5,604 nucleotides of DNA, taken from the NCBI GenBank assembly GCA_022701965.1, contig JAKONL010000242.1:1-5604 (forward strand). The letters are read 5' to 3'. The stretch's first letter is position 1; each line of letters opens with the position of its first letter. Below, one piece after another: positions 1 through 5,354 of this stretch. A model generated the notes under the pieces. It worked only from the letters and a program-made list of their open reading frames with translations. It ran no database searches and was not told the origin of the DNA. The translations under genes were made by a program, and so were the position numbers. The DNA is from Burkholderiaceae bacterium. GTDB taxonomy: Bacteria > Pseudomonadota > Gammaproteobacteria > Burkholderiales > Burkholderiaceae.

Positions 1-337
1 GGCTCTCGCCGATGCCGAGGTCGAGCGTCGGCAGGGCGGCGGCGCGCTGCACGTCGCCCAGCGCGCGCGCCTCGGCCACGCGGGCGGCGGCACCGCGCAG
101 GTCGGCGTTGTGCGCGAGCGCACGTTCGACGAGCCGGTCGAGCGCCGGATCGCCGAACGTGCGCCACCAGCCGGTGTCGAGCGGCCGGCGCGGCAGCGCA
201 TCGGCCACCGGCCGGCCCTGCCAGGCGCTCGGCACCTCGGCCGCGAGCATTGGCGCCGTCGTCGGCGCGGTGCTGCAGGCCTGCAGCAGCAGGGCGGCGG
301 CGATGGCGGCAGCGCCGAGTGCGCCGGTGCGCCTCAC
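1..337 (-). CDS. Outer-membrane efflux lipoprotein, NodT/RND-OMF type (N-terminal part; 3' end outside window)
   Basis: This is the outer-membrane channel of the tripartite pump, TolC-like in role, expected to export what the adaptor and transporter deliver. The visible 112 residues start at a GTG whose last two bases lie in the adaptor's TGA stop (GTGA overlap). GGGAG lies 6 bases upstream. The N-terminus is a lipoprotein signal: RR at residues 2-3, an Ala/Leu-rich core, and lipobox L18-Q19-A20-C21, so Cys21 would be lipidated. Ser at +2 fits outer-membrane sorting. After a short linker comes the family's typical first segment: TGWWRTFGDPALDRLVERAL (about residues 57-76), then HNADLRGAAARVAEARA, matching the start of the first alpha-helical OEP repeat. 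Family members are about 450-500 residues, so roughly three quarters of the protein lies beyond the window edge. No ATG start fits the signal peptide, which supports the GTG. Confidence 0.9.
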   Translation of the reverse strand, partial: MRRTGALGAAAIAAALLLQACSTAPTTAPMLAAEVPSAWQGRPVADALPRRPLDTGWWRTFGDPALDRLVERALAHNADLRGAAARVAEARALGDVQRAAALPTLDLGIGES

Positions 338-1488
338 GAGCCGCTCCCGGCCGCCGTGGCGGGAGCCGTCGTTCCTGCGGTCCCGGCAGCGGGCGCGGTG
401 CCGCCGCGCGTGTCCACGCTCACCACCACCGACATGCCCGGGCGCAGGTGCTGCGCCGCCGCCTGGTCCGGGTCGACCGCAATGCGCACCGACAGCCGCT
501 GCGGGATCTTCACGAAGTTGCCGGTCGCGTTGTCCTGCTTGATGACGCTGAATTCCGAGCCCGTGGCCGGTGCGATGCGCTCGACGCGGCCGGTCAGGCG
601 CGCGTCGGCGAGCGCGTCGACGTGGAAGCGGGCGACCTGGCCCGAAGCCATGCGCGCGGTCTGCGCCTCCTTGAAGTTCGCCACCACCCAGACCTGCGCC
701 GGCACCACCGCCATCAGCTGCGTGCCGGGCGTCACGTACTGGCCGAGCTTGACGCCGACCTCGCCGACGTGGCCGTCGCGCGGCGCGCGGATCTGCGTGT
801 TGTCGAGATCGATCTCCGCCAGCTTCACCGCGGCGCGGGCCGAGTCGACCGCCGCCTCCACCGCGTTCCTGTTGACCACCACCGTGCGCAGGTCCTGCGT
901 CGCGACGGCGCGGCCGGCCTGCGTCTGCAGGGCGCCGGCTTCGGCCTGCTTCATCGCCGCCTCGGCCTGGTGCAGCACGGCCTCGGTCTGGTCGCGCTCG
1001 CGCTGCGACAGCGAGCCGTCCAGCGCCAGCGGCGTGGCGCGGCGCATGTCGGCCTGCGCCCGCACGAGCTGGGCGCGCGCATTGAGGATCTGCGCCTGGG
1101 CGCCGGCGATCTGCGCCTGCGTGTTGCCGATCGCGGCTTCGCGCGACAGCCGGGCCTGCGCGGTGTTGGCCAGGTTGGCTTCCTGCGCGGCCAGCGCGCT
1201 GCGCGCCTGCTCCAGCTTCTGGCGGTAGATGCGGTCGTCCAGCTTCACGATGACCTGGCCGGCCCTGACCTCCATGTAGTCCTGCACGGCGACCTCCGCC
1301 ACGTAGCCGTCGACCTTGGGCGCGACGATCGTCACCATGCCGCGCACGTAGGCGTTCTCGGTGGTTTCGGTGCCGGTGCGAAACGGCGGCAGGCGCCAGG
1401 CGTAGAGCACCAGGCCGACGCACAGCAGCGTGGCGGCCAGCACGATCCAGGTGCCGCGGGAGCGAAGGGTCTTTGAGAAATAGGGCAT
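334..1488 (-). CDS. EmrA/HlyD-family periplasmic adaptor subunit of MFS multidrug pump
   Basis: 384 residues. This is the membrane-fusion protein linking the inner-membrane transporter to the outer-membrane channel. A short cytoplasmic N-terminus is followed by one membrane anchor (about residues 13-31). The first lipoyl half is at about 52-85 (VAPKVDGYVAEVAVQD) and a long Ala/Gln-rich alpha-helical hairpin spans about 86-225. The second lipoyl half is at about 229-262 (TQIRAPRDGHVGEV). A beta-barrel domain follows (VWVVANFKEAQ) with the EmrA-type signature at about 310-336, including NATGNFVKIPQR. The last 25 residues are a low-complexity Gly/Ala/Thr tail. Length and domain order match EmrA (about 390 residues). 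The ATG is chosen because the membrane anchor follows directly; the frame stays open upstream but has no plausible start. No Shine-Dalgarno is evident. The gene lies 59 bases after the transporter and overlaps the outer-membrane gene by 4 bases. Confidence 0.95.
   Translation of the reverse strand: MPYFSKTLRSRGTWIVLAATLLCVGLVLYAWRLPPFRTGTETTENAYVRGMVTIVAPKVDGYVAEVAVQDYMEVRAGQVIVKLDDRIYRQKLEQARSALAAQEANLANTAQARLSREAAIGNTQAQIAGAQAQILNARAQLVRAQADMRRATPLALDGSLSQRERDQTEAVLHQAEAAMKQAEAGALQTQAGRAVATQDLRTVVVNRNAVEAAVDSARAAVKLAEIDLDNTQIRAPRDGHVGEVGVKLGQYVTPGTQLMAVVPAQVWVVANFKEAQTARMASGQVARFHVDALADARLTGRVERIAPATGSEFSVIKQDNATGNFVKIPQRLSVRIAVDPDQAAAQHLRPGMSVVVSVDTRGGTAPAAGTAGTTAPATAAGSGS
344..348 (-). 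promoter_or_regulatory. Ribosome-binding site for the outer-membrane lipoprotein gene
   Basis: On the minus strand GGGAG lies 6 bases before the GTG start, inside the last codons of the adaptor gene. It supports the GTG start that overlaps the adaptor stop and suggests translational coupling. Confidence 0.6.
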
Positions 1489-1547
1489 GGCGGACGATCG
1501 GAAATTCGGAAACTGGAATGGGATGGAGAGGCCGGAGCGGAGTCGGG

Positions 1548-3191
1548 TCAGGACGCGATTTCGGCCGGCGTGTCCTCCGGCACTGCGCGACGCGACCGGT
1601 GCCAGCGGTGCGTCTTCACGCCCGCGAAGACGAAGAAGCCCAGCGTGGAGACCAGCGCCACCGCGTGGAACAGGTCGTTGTAGGCCATCACGTAGCTCTG
1701 CTGCGTGACCTGCTGGCTCAGCAGCGTCAGGCCCTGCGTGGCGCGTGCGGCCGGGTCGTTGAGGCTCGACGCATAGGCGCCGCCGAGCTGCGCGAGCCGT
1801 TGCGCGACCTGCGGGTCGGACAGCTGGAGGTGTTCGACCAGCTGCGAGTAGTGCAGCCGCTGGCGGTCCACCAGCAGCGTCGAGAGCCACGCCTGGCCGA
1901 TCAGCCCCGCGAGCGCCTGGCCGCCGCCGAAGACCGCGATGAAGCTGATGAAGTTCTTCATGCCGCCGGCGATCACGTTGCCGAAGCCCTCCAGCAGCGC
2001 GGACGCCAGGAACATCGCGCTGGCCGTGGCCAGCAGCGTCTGCGAGACGTAGAGGTCGTTCGGCCGCGTGAGCACGGTGGCGTCGCCGTCCATCAGCGCC
2101 GACACGATGATCAGCACCAGCGCGATGTCGCCGAGCACGCCGAACTTCTGAGACGGCAGCGCCAGCAGCGCCGCCAGGAAGCCCGCGACGGTGCCGGCCG
2201 TCACGCACAGGAACAGCAGGTGCATCTGGTCGTTGGTGAAGCCAAGCGTGTTCATCAGGCCGACCGCGCCGACGGTCTGCTCCGCCAGCAGGATGCGGAA
2301 CAGCAGCACCGCGCCCATGAAGCGCAGCATGAACGGGCTCACGATCCAGCGCAGGTCGAGCAGCGGCTTCTCGCGCTGGAGCTCGGTCGCCACGTAGAGC
2401 CCGAAGAGGACCACCGACCCGGCCAGGCAGACGCCCAGCCACGGCGTGTCGCTCCACCAGTGCAGGCGGCCCTGCGTGAGCACCACGCACAGCAGCGCCA
2501 GTGCGCTCGCGTAGAGCGCGAAGACGACGCCGTCGCCGCGCGCGAACATCTGCTGCGTGGGCATCGGCCGCAGGCGCACGACGTTGATCGCGGCCATGCA
2601 CAGGACGGCCAGCGCCACGTCGAGCAGGTTGAGGCCCTGCCACTGGCCGATCTGCAGCAGGTCCTCCGAGATCACGCGCGACAGCGGCGCGCCGACCTGC
2701 AGCGCCGCGAAGCCCAGCACGACGCCGGTGAAGATCTTCGCCGGCGGGAAGGCCTGCATCATGTAGAGCACCGTGAGGCTGCTGATCGGCGCGGCGGCCA
2801 GCCCGAGCGCCGCACGCACCACGACGGCCGAGCCGAGGTGCTGCGTGAACAGGTGCGCCACCGCCAGCAGCAGGTAGATGCCGATGACGATGTCGGCGAA
2901 CCAGCGCAGGCCGTACTGGTAGCGCACCTTGGTCAGCAGCACCGAAGCCGAGATGTTGGTGGCGAAGTAGGCGGTCGTGAGCCAGCTCGCCTCGGTGGCG
3001 GTGGCCCCCAGCGCGCCCTGCACGCCGGTCAGGTTGGAATTGACCAGGTTGATGCCCAGGCCCTGCGTGACGCCCAGCAGCAGGCCGACGGCAGCCATCG
3101 CGATGCCGTCGCGCAGCACGTAGGGCGGCGGCGGGGGCGGCAGGGGCGCGGCCGCCGCCACGGCCGGCACCGCTTCGCGCGCCTCGCTCAC
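1548..3191 (-). CDS. DHA2/EmrB-like MFS multidrug transporter, 14 predicted TM segments
   Basis: 547 residues. It is the likely proton-driven inner-membrane exporter that feeds the adaptor encoded next to it; the substrate cannot be read from sequence. Hydrophobic segments lie at about 31-50, 70-88, 99-117, 120-145, 153-175, 186-205, 221-240, 250-268, 287-308, 323-347, 352-368, 383-402, 413-433 and 505-524. A hydrophilic loop of about 65 residues (440-503) precedes the last one, as in EmrB-type proteins. Charged or polar residues inside membrane segments (R299, E304, Q305, D355) are candidates for proton coupling. The usual MFS motif A (loop 2-3) and motif C (GP..GG, TM5) are degenerate: TKVRYQYGLRWF and QVGAPLSRV. 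The start is a GTG overlapping the tetR stop (GTGA), with AGGCGG 7 bases upstream; no in-frame ATG lies before TM1. Six consecutive prolines (18-23) precede TM1. Confidence 0.93.
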   Translation of the reverse strand: MSEAREAVPAVAAAAPLPPPPPPYVLRDGIAMAAVGLLLGVTQGLGINLVNSNLTGVQGALGATATEASWLTTAYFATNISASVLLTKVRYQYGLRWFADIVIGIYLLLAVAHLFTQHLGSAVVVRAALGLAAAPISSLTVLYMMQAFPPAKIFTGVVLGFAALQVGAPLSRVISEDLLQIGQWQGLNLLDVALAVLCMAAINVVRLRPMPTQQMFARGDGVVFALYASALALLCVVLTQGRLHWWSDTPWLGVCLAGSVVLFGLYVATELQREKPLLDLRWIVSPFMLRFMGAVLLFRILLAEQTVGAVGLMNTLGFTNDQMHLLFLCVTAGTVAGFLAALLALPSQKFGVLGDIALVLIIVSALMDGDATVLTRPNDLYVSQTLLATASAMFLASALLEGFGNVIAGGMKNFISFIAVFGGGQALAGLIGQAWLSTLLVDRQRLHYSQLVEHLQLSDPQVAQRLAQLGGAYASSLNDPAARATQGLTLLSQQVTQQSYVMAYNDLFHAVALVSTLGFFVFAGVKTHRWHRSRRAVPEDTPAEIAS

Positions 3192-3799
3192 GGCGCGTCC
3201 GCCTGCGCGGCCCGGCGCGCCATCGGCATCACGAGCATGTCGACGAAGCGCGCGATCGAGGCGCGCGTCACCGTCTCGCCGTGCGTGTTGTAGCGGTACA
3301 GGATCAGCGATGGCACCAGGTCGAGCAGCATGTCCATGTCCTGCGGCGGGGCGATCTCGCCGCGCGCGACGGCGCGCTCGACCAGCGAGCGCACCTTGGC
3401 GCGCCGCGCGGTCAGGCGCTCGGGCGTGACCTTGGCGGTCCAGGCCAGGTGCTGGCGCACGTTGCCCAGCATCTCGTGCATGGCCGCGCGCATCAGCGGG
3501 TCGCCGATGCCGTAGTAGTGCGCGTAGGCATCGATCAGGTCGTCGCGCAGCGCGCCGGTGTCGACCTCGATGTCGAGCGGCGAATGCCGGGCCAGCGCAT
3601 CGGCGAGCAGTTCGTCCTTCGAGCGCCAGCGGCGGTAGAGCGAGGCCTTGCCGGCGCCCGCGCGCTGCGCGACGGCTTCCATCGTGACCGCGCCGATGCC
3701 GCCTTCGCCCAGGAGCGCCATCGCGCACTTCAGGATGGTGGCGTCGAGGACCGCGTCGCGCGGACGGCCGGGGGAGGCGACGGAGGAAAGGTCTGACAT
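3188..3799 (-). CDS. TetR/AcrR-family transcriptional repressor of the efflux operon
   Basis: 203 residues, the normal length for the family. The N-terminal DNA-binding domain covers about residues 10-68: GRPRDAVLDATILKCAMALL, then helix-turn-helix at about 36-58 (VTMEAVAQRAGAGKASLYRR) and the usual W-RSKDELLADAL exit. The C-terminal ligand/dimer half (about 75-196) looks like the TetR_C_11-type domain (RGEIAPPQDMDMLLDLV, LILYRYNTHGETV). It is the first gene of the pump operon and overlaps the transporter by 4 bases. Established behaviour of such repressors suggests that it represses its own operon and releases it when a pump substrate binds; the ligand is unknown. The ATG at 3799 has no clear Shine-Dalgarno, but no better start exists and the protein begins at the expected distance before the HTH. 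A perfect palindrome 40 bases upstream of the start is the likely operator. Confidence 0.94.
   Translation of the reverse strand: MSDLSSVASPGRPRDAVLDATILKCAMALLGEGGIGAVTMEAVAQRAGAGKASLYRRWRSKDELLADALARHSPLDIEVDTGALRDDLIDAYAHYYGIGDPLMRAAMHEMLGNVRQHLAWTAKVTPERLTARRAKVRSLVERAVARGEIAPPQDMDMLLDLVPSLILYRYNTHGETVTRASIARFVDMLVMPMARRAAQADAP
3199..3204 (-). promoter_or_regulatory. Ribosome-binding site for the MFS transporter gene
   Basis: AGGCGG on the minus strand (one mismatch to AGGAGG) lies 7 bases before the GTG at 3191, within the tetR 3' end. It decides the start, which is not an ATG, and points to coupled translation of repressor and pump. Confidence 0.6.
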
Positions 3800-3838
3800 G
3801 GGCGGACAGGGATGGCGAAAAGGGTTCGATCGGACGTT

Positions 3839-3862
3839 TTTCGGAACGACTTAGTTCCGAAA
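3839..3862. promoter_or_regulatory. Perfect inverted repeat, candidate TetR operator
   Basis: TTTCGGAAC, six bases, GTTCCGAAA: two perfect 9-base arms, 24 bp in total, the size and symmetry expected for a TetR-family dimer. It lies in the only AT-richer part of the divergent region, just downstream of the putative tetR -10 box, where bound repressor would block transcription start. It lies about 85 bases before the LysR gene, so it could also influence that gene. Confidence 0.6.
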
Positions 3863-3866
3863 CGGT

Positions 3867-3895
3867 AGTGTATCGAAAATACGGGATCCTTGCAG
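3867..3895 (-). promoter_or_regulatory. Putative promoter of the tetR-MFS-adaptor-OMF operon
   Basis: On the minus strand a -10-like TACACT (plus positions 3867-3872) is preceded, with 17-base spacing, by a weak -35-like CTGCAA (3890-3895). Both boxes match the consensus only partly (four and three of six). The position is supported mainly because transcription would start within or next to the palindrome at 3839-3862. This is a guess from motif spacing. Confidence 0.3.
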
Positions 3896-3908
3896 CCGGG
3901 CAGGCCGC

Positions 3909-3927
3909 GTCCGGCCGTGTCCGGCCG
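3909..3927 (+). repeat. Two direct copies of GTCCGGCCG, 10-bp period
   Basis: GTCCGGCCG occurs at 3909-3917 and 3919-3927, so both copies face the same side of the DNA helix, 20-40 bases before the LysR start. This may be a regulator site or simple GC-rich sequence; function unknown. Confidence 0.5.
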
Positions 3928-3935
3928 GCGCTCCG

Positions 3936-3941
3936 GATAAT
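3936..3941 (+). promoter_or_regulatory. Possible -10 element (GATAAT) immediately before the LysR gene
   Basis: GATAAT matches TATAAT at five of six bases and ends 6 bases before the ATG at 3948, so transcription from it would give a leaderless or nearly leaderless mRNA. No convincing -35 lies 16-18 bases upstream, and no strong Shine-Dalgarno is present. Tentative. Confidence 0.25.
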
Positions 3942-3947
3942 CCCGCG

Positions 3948-4901
3948 ATGGACCGCCTCACCCAGCTCGAATCCTTCGTCTCGATCGCCGCCCGGGGCAG
4001 CCTGACCGCCGCCGCCCGGGCCGAGGGCGTGGCGCCGGCGATCATGGGACGCCGCATCGACGCGCTGGAGGAGCGGCTGGGCGTGAAGCTGCTGGTGCGC
4101 ACCACGCGGCGCATCACGCTCACCCACGAAGGCAGTGCCTTCCTGGAAGACTGCCAGCGCCTGCTGGTCGAATTCGCCGAGGCCGAGGCCAGCGTCAGCG
4201 CCGGCGGCGTCCGGGCCAGCGGCCACCTGCGCGTGACCGCGCCGGCGGGCTTCGGGCGCCGGCATGTCGCGCCGCTGGTGCCACGCTTCCACGCGCTGCA
4301 TCCGGAAGTGACGCTGTCGCTGAACCTCAGCGACCGCGTGATCGACATGGCCGGCGAGGGCTTCGACTGCGCGGTGCGCGTGGGCGACCTGCCGGATTCG
4401 TCGCTCGTCAGCCTGCGCCTGGCCGACAACCGGCGGCGCTGCGTCGCGACGCCCGAGTTCCTGCGGCGCCACGGCATGCCGCGCCATCCGGGCGACCTGG
4501 CGCGCTTCGCCTGCCTGACGCTGTCGAGCGACGCCTCGCAGACGCGCGGCTGGGCGTTCCGGGTGCCCGTCGAAGGTGGCGAACCGGAAACGATCCATCT
4601 GAGGCCCCAGGGTCCGCTCGACTGCTCCGACGGGCAGGTGCTGCACGACTGGTGCCTGGCCGGACACGGCATCGCCTGGCGCAGCAGCTGGGAGATCGAC
4701 GCCGAGATCGAGGCCGGCCGGCTGGTGCCGCTGCTCGACGAGTTCGCGGCGCTGCCCAACGGCATCTACGCGGTGTTTCCGCAGCGCAAGCACCTTCCGC
4801 TGCGGGTGCGGCTGTGGCTGGATTTCCTCAAGGCGGCCTACGGCAGCGCCGGGTTCTGGGGCGGCACAATGCCCGCGACTTCCACCGAAAGCACACGATG
4901 A
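3948..4901 (+). CDS. LysR-family transcriptional regulator (CrgA-like subgroup)
   Basis: 317 residues, typical LysR length. The N-terminal winged HTH is at about residues 1-60: LESFVSIAARGSLTAAARA, then ALEERLGVKLLVRTTRRITLTHEG. The linker helix follows (FLEDCQRLLVEFAEAEASV), then the periplasmic-binding-protein-like effector domain at about 91-298. That domain opens with GHLRVTAPAGFGRRHVAPLVP and includes FDCAVRVGDLPDSSLVSLRL, a pattern common to the CrgA/PA-type subgroup of proteobacterial LysR proteins. It is transcribed divergently from the tetR-pump operon across 148 bp. LysR proteins often control the divergent gene, but here that gene carries its own TetR, so the target may instead be the downstream DUF2214 gene, which overlaps by 4 bases (ATGA). 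The effector is unknown. The ATG at 3948 gives the canonical short N-terminus before the HTH. The last 12 residues are a non-conserved Ser/Thr-rich tail. Confidence 0.94.
   Translation: MDRLTQLESFVSIAARGSLTAAARAEGVAPAIMGRRIDALEERLGVKLLVRTTRRITLTHEGSAFLEDCQRLLVEFAEAEASVSAGGVRASGHLRVTAPAGFGRRHVAPLVPRFHALHPEVTLSLNLSDRVIDMAGEGFDCAVRVGDLPDSSLVSLRLADNRRRCVATPEFLRRHGMPRHPGDLARFACLTLSSDASQTRGWAFRVPVEGGEPETIHLRPQGPLDCSDGQVLHDWCLAGHGIAWRSSWEIDAEIEAGRLVPLLDEFAALPNGIYAVFPQRKHLPLRVRLWLDFLKAAYGSAGFWGGTMPATSTESTR
4865..4870 (+). promoter_or_regulatory. Possible internal -10 element for the DUF2214 gene
   Basis: CACAAT within the end of the LysR gene, 27 bases before the ATG at 4898, could act as a -10 box, giving a short leader. 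It lacks a recognisable -35. Weak evidence; the overlap with LysR makes co-transcription the simpler explanation. Confidence 0.15.
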
Positions 4902-5350
4902 CCCTCGAAGCCGTCCTGGCCTACCTGCACCTGCTGGCCATCCTGACGATGGTCGTCTTCATCTCCAGCGAGGCGGCGCTGTGCCGCGTGCAGTGGCTCA
5001 ACGCCGCGGTGGTCGAGCGCCTGGCGAAGATCGACCGGGTCTACGGCATCGCCGCGCTGGCGGTGATCGCCACCGGCGTCGCGCGCACGGTCTGGGGCGT
5101 GAAGGGCACGGCCTGGTACTGGACCCACCCGCTACTGCACCTGAAGCTGACGCTGGTGGTCGTGATCGCCGTGGTGTCGATCTTCCCGACGCTGACCTTC
5201 ATCCGCTGGCGCAAGGCGCTGCGCGCCGACGGCTCGCTGCCGGGCGAGGCGGACATCAGGAAGGCGCGCAAGCTGGTGATGGTGCAGGCGCACCTGATCG
5301 CCGTCGTCCCGCTGGTGGCGGTGTTCCTCGCGCGGGGCTTCGGCAGGTAG
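4898..5350 (+). CDS. DUF2214-family four-helix inner-membrane protein
   Basis: 150 residues, function not established. Four hydrophobic segments are visible: about 4-23, 47-66, 78-101 and 126-146. Sequence features such as AYLHLLAILTMVVFISSEAALCR, VYGIAALAVIATGVAR and HPLLHLKLTLVVVI match the DUF2214 family as I remember it, and the length is the family norm. Histidines H11 (TM1), H77 and H81 (start of TM3, in HLK) and H132 (TM4) lie in or next to the membrane. This pattern recalls the heme-binding HemJ/UPF0093 and CopD-like proteins, so a heme or metal role is possible but unproven. The ATG overlaps the LysR stop (ATGA), with a weak GAAAG 6 bases upstream, so the two are probably co-transcribed and coupled. 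The longer open frame extending into LysR is a frame shadow. The TAG stop lies 4 bases from the stop of the converging gene. Confidence 0.88.
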   Translation: MTLEAVLAYLHLLAILTMVVFISSEAALCRVQWLNAAVVERLAKIDRVYGIAALAVIATGVARTVWGVKGTAWYWTHPLLHLKLTLVVVIAVVSIFPTLTFIRWRKALRADGSLPGEADIRKARKLVMVQAHLIAVVPLVAVFLARGFGR

Positions 5351-5354
5351 CGCC

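Noticed and set aside
12..1476. Overlapping plus-strand frames opposite the OMF and adaptor genes
   Set aside because: They are Arg/Ala/Ser-rich shadows of the minus-strand genes and lack start-site support.
1489..2643. Minus-strand extension of the adaptor frame through the transporter gene
   Set aside because: Out-of-frame reading of the MFS gene gives an Arg/Ala/Gly-rich sequence. The adaptor begins at the ATG at 1488, right before its membrane anchor.
1473..3293. Long open frame on the plus strand (606 codons) opposite the MFS transporter
   Set aside because: It encodes a His/Arg/Gln-rich, low-complexity protein with no domain and lies exactly antisense to a convincing transporter. Such open frames are a by-product of high third-position GC.
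3281..3796. Plus-strand frame antisense to tetR
   Set aside because: No recognisable domain and a biased composition. The opposite strand encodes a full TetR protein.
3872..3887. ATC-N10-GAT considered as a LysR-box (T-N11-A)
   Set aside because: The spacing is T-N12-A and the dyad is only three bases long, too weak to call.
4154..4655. Six cysteines in the LysR protein considered as a redox-sensing arrangement
   Set aside because: They sit in contexts common to this LysR subgroup (FDCAVR, CVATPEF) and do not form an OxyR-like pair.
3851..4765. Minus-strand 304-codon frame antisense to LysR
   Set aside because: Ser/Arg-rich composition and no domain. The plus strand has a complete LysR protein.
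3192..4793. Upstream extension of the transporter frame through tetR and across the LysR gene
   Set aside because: It is a shadow of tetR and antisense to LysR, with no TM or domain content. The GTG at 3191 with its own Shine-Dalgarno is the supported start.
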